This document shows, in pieces, positions 33,210 to 44,646 of a stretch of 64,000 nt of DNA (position 1 is its first letter; every line of letters begins with the position of its first letter). Location of the stretch: NCBI GenBank assembly GCA_902606585.1, contig CACLGX010000001.1, positions 1-64,000 of the forward strand. The letters are read 5' to 3'. A program made the position numbers and the translations under genes. The notes under the pieces are model-generated. The model had not been told where the DNA came from. It made no database searches and worked only from the letters and a program-made list of their open reading frames with translations. Origin of the DNA: Paracoccaceae bacterium (lineage in GTDB: Bacteria; Pseudomonadota; Alphaproteobacteria; Rhodobacterales; Rhodobacteraceae).

Positions 33210-36200
33210 CTAATTTTGTAAAGGTTTAACTTCTATTTCACCTTCGGCATAAGATTGAATGGCTAATGCGGCTGCGTTTGCTGCCGCGGCAGTTGTGAAA
33301 TAGGGTATTTTGTCAAATAGGGCTACTGACCTAATATCTCGGCTATCTCTGATAGACTGCACGCCTTCGGTAGTATTCATAACCAATGAAATCTCGTTAT
33401 TTTTCATACGATCTACTATGTTGGGGCGACCTTCGTGAACTTTATTTACTGTGTCACAATTTATCCCATCTTTTTGAATAAATTCTGCTGTTCCTCTTGT
33501 AGCAACTAAATCAAAACCAATTTCTGTTAGAAGCCTGGCCGTTTCTAAAAGAAGTGGTGTTTTGTCATTATCTTTAATGGAGAAGAAAACTTTTCCAGAT
33601 GTTGGAAGGTTCATTCCAGCACCAAGCTGAGCTTTTAAAAATGCTCTTGCAAAGTTTCTGTCCCATCCCATAACCTCACCGGTTGAACGCATTTCGGGAC
33701 CTAATATTGTATCAACTCCGGGAAATCGTGCAAACGGCATGACGGCTTCTTTGACACTAAACCAGGGCATATTGGGGTCGGCTAGTGTCATAGGATCCGT
33801 TTTTGGTAATTTTTCGTGGAAACCAACCTGCTTGTAAGGTTCTCTTTCGGAGAAATCTGACAATTTTTCGCCGGCCATGAGCCGTGCTGCGATAGAAGCA
33901 ATCGCACTGTCGGTTGCTTTAGCAACAAAAGGAACTGTTCTTGAAGCTCTAGGGTTTACTTCAATTAAATAAACCTCATCATCTTTTACGGCGAATTGTA
34001 CATTCATTAGACCTACGACGTTTAGTCCAATTGCCAGAGCTTTGGTCTGCGCTTCTAGCTCTTCAATTACTTTTTGAGAAAGAGAGTAGGGAGGTAATGA
34101 ACAAGCACTGTCTCCAGAATGCACACCTGCTTCTTCTATATGTTGCATTATCCCGGCTATATGCATATCTGTCCCATCACATAGGGCATCTACATCGCAT
34201 TCTACGGCTCCAGAAAGATATCCGTCCAGTAGAACTGGACTTGAACCAGATACAACGACTGCATTATTAATGTACTTTTCAAGTTGGTCTTGGTTATGAA
34301 CAATCTCCATGGCTCTGCCGCCGAGTACGTATGAAGGACGAATGACTAGCGGGAAACCAATTTGGTCAGCAATTTGCATGGCTTCGCTACCAGTTGATGC
34401 AATTCCATTGTTTGGTTGTTTAAGTTGGAGTTTATTCACTAACGCTTGGAAACGTTCCCTGTCTTCAGCTAGGTCAATAGCATCAGGTGATGTTCCCAGA
34501 ATAGGAATACCTTGCTCTTCCAAAGCTTTTGCTAGCTTAAGTGGCGTCTGCCCTCCGAATTGGACTATTACGCCATGAAGAGTGCCGCTCCGCTGCTCTA
34601 CATTAAGTATTTCCATAACATGCTCAAAGGTCAGCGGCTCGAAATATAGGCGGTCTGATGTATCGTAGTCTGTTGATACGGTCTCTGGATTGCAATTAAC
34701 CATTATAGTTTCATAGCCAACGTCAGTAAGAGCAAAACATGCGTGACAACAGCAATAATCAAACTCTATCCCCTGGCCAATTCGGTTAGGCCCTCCACCA
34801 AGTATTACGACCTTCTTTTCTGCTGATGGTCGTGCTTCGCATTCTACATCACCGAGCATAGGAGCTTCATAGGTTGAATACATATATGGGGTTTGTGCCT
34901 CAAATTCTGCAGCACATGTATCAATTCTTTTAAAGACCGCAGTTACTCCAAGATCATAACGTTTTTTTCTAACATCTAATTCAGATGAACCAGTAATTTT
35001 AGCTAAGCGGGCGTCGGTAAACCCTAGCATTTTTAAATTTCTCAGATGTTCTGCTGAAGATGGCAACCCTGTTTTTCGGATGCTTTCTTCTGTATCAACA
35101 ATTTCTCTAATGCGTTCAATAAACCAAGGATCATACATCGTAACGGCTTGAATATCATCGTTCCCAATCCCTAAGCGTATTGCCTGGGCGATCGTTAATA
35201 TTCTATCGGGAGTTTGTTTGCTCAAAGCGTTTATGATTGACGAATTATCGTCAGAGCCTGGTATGTCTATTTCGTCGAAACCGGTAAGGCCTGTTTCCAT
35301 GGATGCTAAGGCTTTTTGCAAACTTTCATGGAAAGTTCTACCAATTGACATCACTTCACCAACAGATTTCATAGCAGTTGTAAGGTAAGGTTCAGACCCC
35401 GGAAATTTTTCGAATGCAAATCTTGGAATTTTAGTTACGACGTAGTCAATTGTTGGCTCAAAAGAAGCAGGCGTTACTTTCGTTATATCGTTGTCTAACT
35501 CGTCCAAAGTATATCCAACGGCCAATTTTGCGGCAATTTTTGCAATGGGAAAGCCGGTTGCTTTTGAGGCAAGTGCTGAGGATCTAGAAACTCTTGGATT
35601 CATCTCAATCACGACCATCCGGCCATTTTTTGGGTTCACTGCCCACTGAACATTAGATCCGCCAGTTTCAACGCCAATTTCCCTTAAAACAGCGATTGAG
35701 CCGTTTCGCATTATTTGATATTCTTTATCGGTTAGCGTTAGCGCCGGTGCGACGGTAATTGAATCTCCTGTATGAACGCCCATAGGGTCAACGTTTTCGA
35801 TTGCACAAACGATAATTGCATTGTCCGCTTTGTCACGAACAACTTCCATTTCAAACTCTTTCCAGCCAAGTAAGGATTCATCGATTAGAATTTGATTCAC
35901 CGGCGATGCGTCCATTCCAGTTCGACAGAAGTGTTCATAGTCCGCCCGATTGTATGCCACGCCGCCTCCCGTACCACCTAACGTAAAAGCTGGTCTGATA
36001 ATTGCGGGCAGCCCAATAACATCTAGTGAGTTTAGAGCAATTTGAACGCCTTCGTTTAGGTTCGCCGTTCCGTCTGGATTTTTTGGGGCAGTAACTATAG
36101 TAGCTTTTGGGTTTTCGAGCCTCAATCTATCCATGGCTTCGCGGAATAATTTTCTATCCTCAGCCATTTCTATAGCGTCGCGTTTTGCGCCAATCATCTC

Positions 36201-36539
36201 GACATTAAATTTGTCCAAAACGCCCATAGACTCTAACTCAAGTGCTGTATTAAGGCCTGTTTGACCACCCATGGTAGGCAGCAGAGCGTCGGGCCTCTCC
36301 TTTTCAATGATTTTGGCAACAACTTCTGCGGTAATAGGTTCGATATAAGTAGCATCGGCTAATTCTGGGTCTGTCATTATTGTAGCCGGATTAGAGTTAA
36401 CAAGTATTACCCGATAACCCTCTTCTCTAAGTGCCTTGCATGCTTGCGCTCCAGAATAATCAAATTCACAGGCTTGCCCAATTACAATAGGGCCGGCACC
36501 AATAATCATTATAGATTTGATATCTGTTCTCTTAGGCAT
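33210..36539 (-). CDS. carB: Carbamoyl-phosphate synthase large subunit
   Basis: 1109 residues from ATG at 36539, where the product starts [16 protein letters not shown] as in other CarB proteins (an upstream in-frame start at 36617 adds 26 poorly conserved residues). Two homologous ATP-grasp halves are visible, with [12 protein letters not shown] near 20 and [13 protein letters not shown] near 590, and a C-terminal MGS-like allosteric domain. It makes carbamoyl phosphate for arginine and pyrimidines using ammonia from CarA, whose gene is not in the window. Divergent from pabB. Confidence 0.97.
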   Translation of the reverse strand: MPKRTDIKSIMIIGAGPIVIGQACEFDYSGAQACKALREEGYRVILVNSNPATIMTDPELADATYIEPITAEVVAKIIEKERPDALLPTMGGQTGLNTALELESMGVLDKFNVEMIGAKRDAIEMAEDRKLFREAMDRLRLENPKATIVTAPKNPDGTANLNEGVQIALNSLDVIGLPAIIRPAFTLGGTGGGVAYNRADYEHFCRTGMDASPVNQILIDESLLGWKEFEMEVVRDKADNAIIVCAIENVDPMGVHTGDSITVAPALTLTDKEYQIMRNGSIAVLREIGVETGGSNVQWAVNPKNGRMVVIEMNPRVSRSSALASKATGFPIAKIAAKLAVGYTLDELDNDITKVTPASFEPTIDYVVTKIPRFAFEKFPGSEPYLTTAMKSVGEVMSIGRTFHESLQKALASMETGLTGFDEIDIPGSDDNSSIINALSKQTPDRILTIAQAIRLGIGNDDIQAVTMYDPWFIERIREIVDTEESIRKTGLPSSAEHLRNLKMLGFTDARLAKITGSSELDVRKKRYDLGVTAVFKRIDTCAAEFEAQTPYMYSTYEAPMLGDVECEARPSAEKKVVILGGGPNRIGQGIEFDYCCCHACFALTDVGYETIMVNCNPETVSTDYDTSDRLYFEPLTFEHVMEILNVEQRSGTLHGVIVQFGGQTPLKLAKALEEQGIPILGTSPDAIDLAEDRERFQALVNKLQLKQPNNGIASTGSEAMQIADQIGFPLVIRPSYVLGGRAMEIVHNQDQLEKYINNAVVVSGSSPVLLDGYLSGAVECDVDALCDGTDMHIAGIMQHIEEAGVHSGDSACSLPPYSLSQKVIEELEAQTKALAIGLNVVGLMNVQFAVKDDEVYLIEVNPRASRTVPFVAKATDSAIASIAARLMAGEKLSDFSEREPYKQVGFHEKLPKTDPMTLADPNMPWFSVKEAVMPFARFPGVDTILGPEMRSTGEVMGWDRNFARAFLKAQLGAGMNLPTSGKVFFSIKDNDKTPLLLETARLLTEIGFDLVATRGTAEFIQKDGINCDTVNKVHEGRPNIVDRMKNNEISLVMNTTEGVQSIRDSRDIRSVALFDKIPYFTTAAAANAAALAIQSYAEGEIEVKPLQN

Positions 36540-36665
36540 TCTTCTTTTTCTAGATCTTAGCAATATTGTTAGATCATGCTTGAGCAAATTGTCATGCGTT
36601 ATAGTGGACATTACCACCGGTGCAAGAGGTATCGTAAATTTTCGAAAAATATCCGGTTTCAGACC

Positions 36666-36680
36666 TGTAATATAGTTACA
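36666..36680. promoter_or_regulatory. Inverted repeat in the carB/pabB divergent gap
   Basis: TGTAA-TATAG-TTACA at 36666-36680 in the 182-base gap 36540-36721. A short symmetrical element of this kind could be an operator for pabB or carB, but support is positional only. No riboswitch or leader peptide is evident in the gap. Confidence 0.2.
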
Positions 36681-36721
36681 AGCAAGGCTATAAGTTTATG
36701 GTAACACTGAAGGCATAAATT

Positions 36722-37837
36722 TTGAAAATCCATTTTGATACAGCGCCAAAGACGAGCCTCCATTGGTTTAAAAATCCTCTGAAAATTATTAAGTCATATC
36801 AGTTTGCTGAAGTCAGGATAGCTTTAGAAGAGCTTCAAAAATATTTGGATGATGGATATTGGATAGCGGGACTAGCTTCCTATGAGTTATCATATGCTCT
36901 GGAGCCAAAACTTTCCTGCTTATCTCATTCAAGCCAGGCCATTCCTCTCATTCAATTTGGTGTTTTCGATGGGCCAAGTAGTTTAAATTTAGCAAACTCT
37001 TCTTACTCAATATCTTCGTTTGTTTCAGACTGGGATGAAACGCATTATAAAGATGCCTTTGACCAAGTTTTAGCTTACATTGAGGCAGGCGATATTTATC
37101 AGGCTAATCTAACATTTAGTCTGTTTGCTGATTTCGAAGGCGACCCCTGGACCTTCTATAAAGATCTACAAAAAAAACAAAAAGTTAAACATGGCGCTTT
37201 TGTTGACTTGGATAGTGAAACATCCATTCTTTCGCGATCTCCAGAATTATTTTTTAAAACTGATAGTGATATGAATATTTCCACTAGGCCTATGAAGGGT
37301 ACACAGCCACGCGATCTAGATGCTGAAAAAGATAAACAAAATTTAAATTTCCTAAAAAATGATATTAAAAATCGTGCTGAAAATCTTATGATAGTGGATT
37401 TGTTGCGGAATGATATTTCGAGAATAAGCAAGGTTGGAACGGTTAAGGTGCCAGAGCTATATCGAGTAGAGACTTATGAAACTGTTCACCAGATGACTTC
37501 TTTAATCATTGGTGAAATGAATAAAAAAACAACAATTGCCGAGTTGTTTGCAGCACTCTTCCCTTGTGGCTCAATAACAGGTGCTCCAAAAATCCGGGCA
37601 ATGGAAATAATACACGAGTTGGAACGAAGACCTCGCGATATCTATTGTGGCACGATTGGGTGGATGGCTCCTGATGGAAGCTCTGAGTTCAACGTAGCTA
37701 TCCGAACTTTATTGATGCAAAATGGAAAAGCAGTATTGAATGTTGGCGGTGGAGTTGTTTTTGATAGCACTTCGAATTCTGAGTACGAGGAAGCACTTTG
37801 GAAATCCCGATTTACCCAAATAGCCGAGAAGACCTAG
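36722..37837 (+). CDS. pabB: Aminodeoxychorismate synthase component I
   Basis: 371 residues, a compact chorismate-binding enzyme. Lys192 in RPMKGTQPRD is the PabB-specific nucleophile (anthranilate synthase has Ala there), and PCGSITGAPKIRAM is the conserved active-site loop. It converts chorismate to 4-amino-4-deoxychorismate for folate, with ammonia from a PabA partner not encoded here. TTG start at 36722. The pabC gene starts inside its last 40 bases, so the two are translationally coupled. Confidence 0.9.
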   Translation: MKIHFDTAPKTSLHWFKNPLKIIKSYQFAEVRIALEELQKYLDDGYWIAGLASYELSYALEPKLSCLSHSSQAIPLIQFGVFDGPSSLNLANSSYSISSFVSDWDETHYKDAFDQVLAYIEAGDIYQANLTFSLFADFEGDPWTFYKDLQKKQKVKHGAFVDLDSETSILSRSPELFFKTDSDMNISTRPMKGTQPRDLDAEKDKQNLNFLKNDIKNRAENLMIVDLLRNDISRISKVGTVKVPELYRVETYETVHQMTSLIIGEMNKKTTIAELFAALFPCGSITGAPKIRAMEIIHELERRPRDIYCGTIGWMAPDGSSEFNVAIRTLLMQNGKAVLNVGGGVVFDSTSNSEYEEALWKSRFTQIAEKT

Positions 37838-38439
37838 AGCTGATTGAAACTTTCCTGTGGGATCCGGAGAAGGGCGCACCGGATATTGATTTGCATTTAG
37901 AGCGAATGTGTAAGTCTGCTGCAAACCTAAAATTTAAATTTGAATTAATTAAAATTAAGGAAAAGATACTCAAAATTAAGTCGCAAAGCCGTCTTCGATG
38001 TCGACTGACATTGCGTTTTGATGGTAAAATTAATCTTAAAAATGCACCTCTAAGTCCCAATTCCAAAACTTGGAACTTGGGTCTTTCGGAGTCAATTTTG
38101 AGTTCTTCCGACCCTTGGTTACTGCACAAAAGCTCTAACCGCGGTTTGTATGATTCCGAAAGGGCAAATTTGCCTGATGGAATAGATGAATTTATTTATC
38201 TCAATGAACGTAATGAAGTATGTGAAGGAACCATAACAAATATATTTGTCAAAATAGCCGGCCAGTGGTTAACCCCACCACTTTCAAGTGGATGTTTGCC
38301 TGGGGTGCTAAGAAGAAAAAAAATTGAAGATGCCAGCTGCAAAGTCAAAATTATAACTTTTTCTGACCTTAAAGACGCTGAAAAAATAACAGTTGGAAAC
38401 GCTCTCCGTGGTGAAATTGAGGCTGTTTTGAGCCACTAG
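37798..38439 (+). CDS. pabC: Aminodeoxychorismate lyase (class IV PLP enzyme)
   Basis: 213 residues, short for the family (about 260-290). The PLP lysine is Lys111 in HKSSNRGLYD, the usual PabC motif, and Glu143 in CEGTITNIF binds the cofactor ring. It splits aminodeoxychorismate into 4-aminobenzoate and pyruvate, directly following pabB in pathway and operon. The TTG at 37798 lies inside pabB; the true start is uncertain because no ATG precedes the conserved part. Confidence 0.85.
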   Translation: MEIPIYPNSREDLELIETFLWDPEKGAPDIDLHLERMCKSAANLKFKFELIKIKEKILKIKSQSRLRCRLTLRFDGKINLKNAPLSPNSKTWNLGLSESILSSSDPWLLHKSSNRGLYDSERANLPDGIDEFIYLNERNEVCEGTITNIFVKIAGQWLTPPLSSGCLPGVLRRKKIEDASCKVKIITFSDLKDAEKITVGNALRGEIEAVLSH

Positions 38440-38441
38440 AC

Positions 38442-38470
38442 TTGACATCTGACTAACAAAGAGTTGTATC
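38442..38470 (+). promoter_or_regulatory. Candidate sigma-70 promoter of aspS
   Basis: A perfect -35 box TTGACA (38442-38447) is followed after 17 bases by TGTATC (38465-38470), a weak -10. It lies directly after the pabC stop and 33 bases before the aspS ATG, so aspS can be transcribed independently of pabBC. Confidence 0.5.
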
Positions 38471-38502
38471 GCGACTAAAAAACTCGCTGTGGAATATTAA
38501 TT

Positions 38503-40284
38503 ATGCATTCTTATCGTAGTCACACATGTGCTGATTTAAATAAAACAAACGTTGGAAGCGACGTTCGATTATCTGGTTGGGTTCATAGAATACGAGATCA
38601 CGGAGGAGTGCTATTTGTAGACTTAAGAGACCATTACGGTATTACCCAAGTATTATGTGATCCAGATAGCCCGGTTTTCTCAGAAATGGAGAAAGTTCGG
38701 TCTGAGTGGTGCATAAGAATTGATGGCAATGTTAAGGCTAGAGACGAAAGTTTGGTTAATAAAAAAATCCCAACTGGGGAAATCGAAGTATTTGTACGTG
38801 ACTTGGAGGTTCTGGGAGCCTCTGAAGAGCTACCTCTAATTGTTTTCGGTGATCAAGAATATCCGGAAGAGACCCGCTTAAAGTATAGGTATTTGGACCT
38901 ACGACGGGAAGTTATGCAGCAAAACATGACATTAAGGTCTGATGTCATTGCATCCATTCGGAAAAGAATGTGGAATTTGAATTTTAGAGAATATCAAACA
39001 CCGATCATAACAGCTTCAAGTCCAGAGGGCGCGCGAGATTTTTTAGTACCGTCTAGGCTTCATCCTGGTAAATTTTATGCACTTCCTCAAGCCCCGCAGC
39101 AGTTTAAGCAGCTGATAATGGTTTCTGGGTTTGATAAATATTTTCAAATTGCTCCCTGTTTTAGAGATGAAGATCCGCGTGCAGATCGCTCTCCAACGGA
39201 TTTTTATCAGCTTGATGTGGAAATGAGTTTTGTTACCCAGCAAGATGTATTTGATACAATCTCTCCTGTGATAGCTGGAGTTTTTGAAGAATTTGGTTCT
39301 AGTCGCAAAATAGATAATCCCGCCGAGTGGCCTCAGATTAGCTATGAAGATTCTGCGAAGTGGTATGGAACTGATAAGCCTGACTTGAGAAATCCGCTGA
39401 AAATGCAAGTTGTATCTGAGCATTTTAGAGGCTCTGGTTTTGCTATATTTGCAAATTTATTAGAGCAAGAAGGTACAGAAATTAGAGCCATTCCTGCACC
39501 TACTGGCGGCAGTAGAAAGTTCTGTGACAGAATGAACGCCTTTGCTCAAAAAGAAGGTCTTCCCGGAATGGGTTATATATTCTGGCGAGACAATGGTGAT
39601 GGGATGGAGGCTGCGGGACCGCTCGCAAAAAACATTGGTCCTGCTAGAACAGAAGCCTTACGTGACCAGCTAGGCCTCGGGACAGGAGATGCCGCTTTCT
39701 TTTTAGGCGGTAAGCCTAAAAATTTCGAAAAAGTTGCCGGCAAAGCCAGAGACGTAATTGGTGATGAGCTCAATCTGACAGATCATCATCGCTTTGCCTT
39801 TGCATGGATTGTTGATTTTCCAATTTATGAAAAAGACGAAGAAACCGGCAGAATAGATTTTGAGCACAATCCGTTTTCAATGCCTCAAGGTGGGATGGAG
39901 GCGCTAGAAGCTGATCCTTTGCAGGTAAAAGGTTTTCAATATGATTTGGCATGCAATGGTTATGAATTGGTATCTGGAGCTATCAGAAATCATCGGCCTG
40001 AGATTATGTTCAAGGCATTTGAAATTGCTGGCTATGATGAAAATGAAGTTAAAAATAGGTTTGGCGGAATGGTAAATGCTTTTCAGTATGGGGCGCCACC
40101 TCATGGTGGTTGTGCTGCAGGAATTGATAGGATTGTCATGCTGTTAGCAGATCAGCAAAATATTAGAGAAGTTATTATGTTTCCAATGAATCAGAGAGCT
40201 GAAGATTTAATGATGGAAGCTCCTAGCGAACCATTGCCGGATCAATTAATGGAATTAAACTTGCGAGTAATTCCGCAAGAATAA
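38503..40284 (+). CDS. aspS: Aspartyl-tRNA synthetase
   Basis: 593 residues, the bacterial-type length. N-terminal OB-fold anticodon-binding domain ([19 protein letters not shown], split around residues 26-44), class II catalytic motif 2 ([11 protein letters not shown] near 222) and the bacterial GAD insertion domain, then motif 3 near the end ([17 protein letters not shown] region). It charges tRNA-Asp; in alphaproteobacteria it often also charges tRNA-Asn for later amidation by GatCAB, which I cannot decide here. Followed closely by mce. Confidence 0.97.
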   Translation: MHSYRSHTCADLNKTNVGSDVRLSGWVHRIRDHGGVLFVDLRDHYGITQVLCDPDSPVFSEMEKVRSEWCIRIDGNVKARDESLVNKKIPTGEIEVFVRDLEVLGASEELPLIVFGDQEYPEETRLKYRYLDLRREVMQQNMTLRSDVIASIRKRMWNLNFREYQTPIITASSPEGARDFLVPSRLHPGKFYALPQAPQQFKQLIMVSGFDKYFQIAPCFRDEDPRADRSPTDFYQLDVEMSFVTQQDVFDTISPVIAGVFEEFGSSRKIDNPAEWPQISYEDSAKWYGTDKPDLRNPLKMQVVSEHFRGSGFAIFANLLEQEGTEIRAIPAPTGGSRKFCDRMNAFAQKEGLPGMGYIFWRDNGDGMEAAGPLAKNIGPARTEALRDQLGLGTGDAAFFLGGKPKNFEKVAGKARDVIGDELNLTDHHRFAFAWIVDFPIYEKDEETGRIDFEHNPFSMPQGGMEALEADPLQVKGFQYDLACNGYELVSGAIRNHRPEIMFKAFEIAGYDENEVKNRFGGMVNAFQYGAPPHGGCAAGIDRIVMLLADQQNIREVIMFPMNQRAEDLMMEAPSEPLPDQLMELNLRVIPQE

Positions 40285-40296
40285 TTGGAGCTTAAA

Positions 40297-40701
40297 ATGA
40301 TTGGTAGATTAAATCACGTTGCTATAGCTGTTCCTGATTTAATGGAAGCAGCTGCTCAATATAAACAAATGTTGGGGGCATCTGTTGGTGAACCTCAAGA
40401 AGAGCCAGATCATGGCGTGAAGGTTATATTTATCGAACTTCCAAATACTAAAATTGAGTTATTACACCCGTTGGGTGAAAACAGTCCTATCAATGCTTTT
40501 TTGGAGAAAAACCCTTCTGGTGGGATACATCACGTATGCTATGAGGTTCAGGATATTATTAAAGCAAGAGATCATTTAAGCTCTGAGGGCGCGCGTATTT
40601 TGGGTTCTGGCGAACCGAAAATTGGTGCTCATGGCAAGCCTGTTTTGTTTTTGCACCCTAAAGATTTTACTGGAACACTCATAGAATTAGAGCAGGTTTA
40701 A
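40297..40701 (+). CDS. mce: Methylmalonyl-CoA (ethylmalonyl-CoA) epimerase
   Basis: 134 residues from ATG at 40297 (ggagc upstream; an earlier TTG at 40285 abuts the aspS stop). Two glyoxalase-fold betaalphabetabetabeta repeats with metal ligands His7 (LNHVAIAV), a His in GGIHHVCYEV and a Glu in GTLIELEQ. It interconverts the 2R and 2S forms of methylmalonyl-CoA in propionate or ethylmalonyl-CoA metabolism. Twelve bases after aspS and six before the DUF1467 gene. Confidence 0.93.
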   Translation: MIGRLNHVAIAVPDLMEAAAQYKQMLGASVGEPQEEPDHGVKVIFIELPNTKIELLHPLGENSPINAFLEKNPSGGIHHVCYEVQDIIKARDHLSSEGARILGSGEPKIGAHGKPVLFLHPKDFTGTLIELEQV

Positions 40702-40707
40702 CTTTAT

Positions 40708-40980
40708 ATGGGCATTACTTCTGCTTTAGTTCTTTTTTTTGTTATCTGGTTTTTGGTTTTCTTGGTTGTCATTCCCATCAGACTTGAAACGCAAGGTGAT
40801 GTTGGAGAAGTTGAACCTGGAACTCACGCTGGAGCACCTGCGAACCACAAATTAAAAAAGAAAGCCTGGATAACAACTGGTATATCTGCAGTTATTTGGG
40901 TTATTATTGCTTCTATTATTTTATCAGGAAACCTTACAATTCACGATATAGATATTTTTAATCGGATGAGCGTGCACTGA
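40708..40980 (+). CDS. DUF1467 family small membrane protein
   Basis: 90 residues with two predicted membrane helices (about 5-24 and 54-73) separated by a polar loop containing PIRLETQGDVGEVEPGTHAGAP-type sequence (shown in part: IRLETQGD), which is characteristic of DUF1467. Function unknown. It commonly follows the epimerase gene in Rhodobacterales, as here. Confidence 0.88.
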   Translation: MGITSALVLFFVIWFLVFLVVIPIRLETQGDVGEVEPGTHAGAPANHKLKKKAWITTGISAVIWVIIASIILSGNLTIHDIDIFNRMSVH

Positions 40981-41009
40981 TTCAAATTCTTTACGGCTCA
41001 CCACTAAAA

Positions 41010-41582
41010 TCAATCCCAAGTCACAATTTCTGAGAGGTTAGGTCGTGGCCGCTCAGATGGAGTAACTGTTTCGGTTCCAAAGTAAATTATTCCAGCAACT
41101 CGCTCGTTTGCTCTTAGTCCGAAAGTTTCTGCTACAAACTTTTTGTCGTGGGATAACCATCCCGTTAGCCAATTAGCTCCCCAGCCAGCGGCAAGCCCAG
41201 CATTAACAAGGCTTAGGCAAACAGCACCTGCAGAGTATGTTTGCTCAATTTCTGGTATCTTTTCCGAGGGCTTTTGCACTTCGATAACAATCACACCTAA
41301 CTCACCATCTTCAAATTGTTTTACTGCTTTTGCCGTAACGGTTTCATCACAATTGATTGAATCACAGTATTTTTTTGCGTAGACAGCAATTTTTTCTAAC
41401 GCTGGTTTCTTTAAAACTTTAAGTCTCCAAGGTTCCAATTTACCATGATCAGGTACACGAGTACCGGCTTCTAAGATTACAGTTAATTCGTCCTTTGATG
41501 GGGCTGGGCCAGTTAGTGTTTTGGCTGGTCTAGAACGGCGATTTAATAAAAAGTCTAAAGCTGCGTCGTTTCGTAAGGTCAT
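41010..41582 (-). CDS. Nitroreductase family flavoprotein
   Basis: 190 residues. The RRSRPAK start (16-22) binds FMN phosphate, VPDHGKLEPWRL (43-54) and the late GWGANWLTGW segment fit the small YdjA-type nitroreductases. These FMN enzymes reduce nitro groups or quinones with NAD(P)H; the natural substrate is usually unknown. It is a single minus-strand gene, convergent with the DUF1467 gene and 57 bases from the peptidase. Confidence 0.9.
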   Translation of the reverse strand: MTLRNDAALDFLLNRRSRPAKTLTGPAPSKDELTVILEAGTRVPDHGKLEPWRLKVLKKPALEKIAVYAKKYCDSINCDETVTAKAVKQFEDGELGVIVIEVQKPSEKIPEIEQTYSAGAVCLSLVNAGLAAGWGANWLTGWLSHDKKFVAETFGLRANERVAGIIYFGTETVTPSERPRPNLSEIVTWD

Positions 41583-41639
41583 TTAAATTGTCCAAAAAAT
41601 TTTAGTAATACTGATGTAAACAATAATTTACTTTTGATC

Positions 41640-42608
41640 TCAAGATGCGAGTTCATTTGTAATTCTTACCAGTTCTGAAGATATGCCAGGCTCTGACATA
41701 GCATGCCCCGCTTGAGGCACTATCTTGATTTTGGCACTTGACCATTTTTCAAACAAATTGAAAGCACTGGTTGGCGGGCAAATCATATCAAACCTTCCCT
41801 GCACAATGTTACCAGGAATATTTTCTATTTTATCCATATTGTTCAAAATCGCATCTTTATCCTCTAAAAACCCATTGTTTATAAAGTAATGATTTTCAAG
41901 GCGTGCAAAGGTCCTTGCATAATCCGCTGGCGCACGGGCTGAGATTCCATCAGAAGCAATAGAGGCAAGGGCGTTTTCCCAAGATGACCAATACTGACCA
42001 AACTCCATTTCTTCTCTGAGATTTCCTGAGAATAGTCTTTTGTTATATGCTTTTATGAGATCTGTCTGTTCATCGGTTGGTATTGGATCTTTAAATTTTT
42101 TCCAAACATCAGGCCAAAATTGCCCAGCGCCCCCACCATAAAACCACTGCAATTCTGGCTTCGTCATTAAAAAAACTCCACGAAGCAAAAGGTTGTTAAC
42201 GCGTTTTGGAAATTTCTGGGCATATATTAATGCAAGCGTGGCTCCCCAACTTCCACCAAATACTAACCAATCTGATACCTCGAATTTTTTTCGGATCATT
42301 TCTATATCCGCTACTAGATTCCAGGTTGTATTGTTTTTGATTGATGCTTGTGGTTTAGAACGTCCACATCCGCGTTGATCAAAGAGAATGATATGATACT
42401 TACTAGGGTCAAAATACCTCCTCATAACGGGGCTGCAACCACCTCCGGGTCCACCGTGCAATACGATTACAGATTTACCTTTAGGGTTACCGCATCTTTC
42501 AACGTAAATTTCGTGGCCACCGCCGACCTCCAACATCGTGCTGTCGAAGGGATCGATTGATGGAAATAAAAATTGAGCTGCGCGTTTTTGACCAGAGAAT
42601 TTATCCAT
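41640..42608 (-). CDS. pip: Proline iminopeptidase
   Basis: 322 residues, alpha/beta-hydrolase of peptidase family S33. HGGPGGG (51-57) forms the oxyanion hole, the nucleophile is Ser120 in GGSWGA, and a late GRFDMICPP and AGHAMSEP supply the Asp and His. It removes N-terminal proline from peptides. Typical length and start; divergent from ubiG across 49 bases. Confidence 0.93.
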   Translation of the reverse strand: MDKFSGQKRAAQFLFPSIDPFDSTMLEVGGGHEIYVERCGNPKGKSVIVLHGGPGGGCSPVMRRYFDPSKYHIILFDQRGCGRSKPQASIKNNTTWNLVADIEMIRKKFEVSDWLVFGGSWGATLALIYAQKFPKRVNNLLLRGVFLMTKPELQWFYGGGAGQFWPDVWKKFKDPIPTDEQTDLIKAYNKRLFSGNLREEMEFGQYWSSWENALASIASDGISARAPADYARTFARLENHYFINNGFLEDKDAILNNMDKIENIPGNIVQGRFDMICPPTSAFNLFEKWSSAKIKIVPQAGHAMSEPGISSELVRITNELAS

Positions 42609-42657
42609 ATTTAGATTATATGGTATTTATGTGGTAAATGACCAGACGGAGTGTCCG

Positions 42658-43410
42658 ATGAAAGCTGTTATTGATACAATAGACCCTAAAGAAGTAGCAA
42701 AATTTGAGGCCATGGCTGATGAATGGTGGGACCCTGATGGAAAATTTAAGCCTTTGCATATGCTCAACCCATGTAGGCTTGATTATATTACACGCCAAAT
42801 AGCTTTAGAATTTGACCGCGATGTTAAGGGCAAGGAGCCTTTCAAAGGTTTGAAGATATTAGATATCGGCTGTGGTGGAGGTCTTCTCTGTGAGCCGATG
42901 GCGCGCTTAGGTGCTTCGGTAATTGGGGTAGATGCAGCCGAACGGAATATACCTGTTGCGAAAGCGCATGCAAATCGTTCCAGCCTTTCGATTGATTACA
43001 GAGTCGGAACAGCAGAGGAGTTAGTGGAAAGTGGCAATAAGTTTGACGTAGTTCTTAATATGGAAGTTGTAGAACATGTAGCTGATCCGCTTTCCTATCT
43101 AACGGCATGCCGGCAACTTTTAGTAAAAGGTGGACTGATGATTTGTTCCACAATTAATCGTAACCCCAAGAGTTTTGCCATGGCGATTGTTGGAGCTGAA
43201 TATGTCATGCGGTGGCTTCCAAAAGGGACTCACGAATGGTCAAAATTCATAAAGCCAGATGAACTCTATCAACTTATTTCAAAATCTGGTCTTACGCCTG
43301 TTGATAAAAAGGGATTCGTTTTTAATCCTATAAAGTGGTCTTGGGCTTTATCTGATAGAGACCTGAGCGTAAATTATGTAACTGCAAGTTTAAACGAAGG
43401 AGAAAAATAG
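42658..43410 (+). CDS. ubiG: Ubiquinone O-methyltransferase
   Basis: 250 residues from ATG at 42658, which has acggag upstream (a GTG at 42631 is also in frame). Class I SAM motif [18 protein letters not shown] and UbiG-specific [17 protein letters not shown] near the start. It performs both O-methylations in ubiquinone synthesis in the cytosol or on the membrane. Convergent with petR, whose stop lies 12 bases away. Confidence 0.95.
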   Translation: MKAVIDTIDPKEVAKFEAMADEWWDPDGKFKPLHMLNPCRLDYITRQIALEFDRDVKGKEPFKGLKILDIGCGGGLLCEPMARLGASVIGVDAAERNIPVAKAHANRSSLSIDYRVGTAEELVESGNKFDVVLNMEVVEHVADPLSYLTACRQLLVKGGLMICSTINRNPKSFAMAIVGAEYVMRWLPKGTHEWSKFIKPDELYQLISKSGLTPVDKKGFVFNPIKWSWALSDRDLSVNYVTASLNEGEK

Positions 43411-43421
43411 TCGGTTTTAAA

Positions 43422-44117
43422 TTAGTCGAAAAGAAGCATATAACCGGCTCCCCTGACCGTTTGAAGGTATCTTGGTTGGCTAGGATTAACTTCTATTTTC
43501 CTGCGCAATCTTGTTATTTGTACATCGATTGCGCGATCCTGCGCTGAACTAACATTTCTTCCTAAAGATGTTACTAAATCTGCGCGTGATATAGGTTCAC
43601 CTAATGCAGAGGTGAAGATTTTCATCAGTTGACTTTCTTTAGTTGTCAAACGTACTTGGTTTTCGCCTTCCCAAAGTTCATTGCGTGCAACATCATAATT
43701 CAAATTGCCAAAATTCAAAGTTTTTGGCATCATTTGATCTTCTTTCAAATCGGGCATTCGGCGTAGAATTGCGTTTATACGCAGGAGTAACTCTTTAGGT
43801 TCGAAGGGTTTAGGAAGATAATCATCTGCGCCAGCTTCTAACCCTTTTATTCTATCCTCGGTTTCCCCTCTAGCTGTAAGTAATAAAATTGGTGTTTTAT
43901 TTTGTAATTTTCTAAGTTCAGCGGTAAATGAAATACCATCTTGACCGGGCATCATTACGTCGAGAATGATCAAGTCAAATTCTATCGCAGATAAAAGCGT
44001 TCTGGCTTGTTCGGCATCTTCAGCAGTAGATACTAAATAATCACTTTGGATGAGAAATTGCTGTAAAAGAGAACGAATTCGCTCATCATCATCTATAATT
44101 AAAAGATGCGGATCCAT
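43422..44117 (-). CDS. petR: OmpR-family response regulator PetR
   Basis: 231 residues. Receiver domain with phospho-acceptor Asp53 (LILDVMMPG), acidic pocket Asp9-Asp11 and Lys103 (LPKPF), then an OmpR-type winged-helix domain (about 135-231). In Rhodobacter capsulatus petR lies with petP upstream of the bc1 operon and is needed for growth; the same neighbours (petP, petABC) are present here, which supports the name. It follows petP by four bases, so they form one operon. No histidine kinase gene is adjacent. Confidence 0.85.
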   Translation of the reverse strand: MDPHLLIIDDDERIRSLLQQFLIQSDYLVSTAEDAEQARTLLSAIEFDLIILDVMMPGQDGISFTAELRKLQNKTPILLLTARGETEDRIKGLEAGADDYLPKPFEPKELLLRINAILRRMPDLKEDQMMPKTLNFGNLNYDVARNELWEGENQVRLTTKESQLMKIFTSALGEPISRADLVTSLGRNVSSAQDRAIDVQITRLRRKIEVNPSQPRYLQTVRGAGYMLLFD

Positions 44118-44121
44118 GTTG

Positions 44122-44622
44122 TTAACCCTCTTTTCTTAATTTTGAGTAAATTCTATTAAGTTCTGGATCCATCATCGCTTCTAGAACTGTTTTAAAGCCC
44201 GAAACAGCGTTGGGGCCAGCATTTTTGAAAGCTTTTCGCATCCGATCACTTTGTGCTGATGATAGACGTTCATGGAGTTCACGTCCTTGATTGGTCAAGT
44301 AAAGATGCCGTTCTCTTTTGTCTTGAGTGCCAACTTTCACCTCAACAAGTGTGTCATTAACTAAGGTTCTTAAGACTCTGTTTAATGACTGCTTTGTCAC
44401 TCCTAATATACTCAGTAAATTATTAACAGTTGTTCCTGGTGATCCATTTATGAAGTGAACAGCTCGGTGATGAGCACGGCCATAACCGTATTCTTCCAAG
44501 ATTCTGTCTGGGTCAGCGGTAAAGCCGCGATATGCAAAAAACATTGCTTCAATACCGTGCCGCAATTGGTTGTCTGTGAGGTAAAGAAGTGACTCGCCAG
44601 TGATGTTACTTGAGTTGGTCAT
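44122..44622 (-). CDS. petP: MarR-family transcriptional regulator PetP
   Basis: 166 residues from ATG at 44622, which has GGAG upstream (an earlier in-frame ATG at 44646 lacks one). A winged-helix MarR DNA-binding domain is visible: helix-turn-helix around NNLLSILGVTKQSLNRVL, wing with GTQDKRERHLYLT. It pairs with petR upstream of the bc1 region, as in Rhodobacter. A 17-base inverted repeat 25 bases before its start could be an autoregulatory operator. Confidence 0.85.
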   Translation of the reverse strand: MTNSSNITGESLLYLTDNQLRHGIEAMFFAYRGFTADPDRILEEYGYGRAHHRAVHFINGSPGTTVNNLLSILGVTKQSLNRVLRTLVNDTLVEVKVGTQDKRERHLYLTNQGRELHERLSSAQSDRMRKAFKNAGPNAVSGFKTVLEAMMDPELNRIYSKLRKEG

Positions 44623-44646
44623 ATTGAATCTCCAAAGATGCTTCAT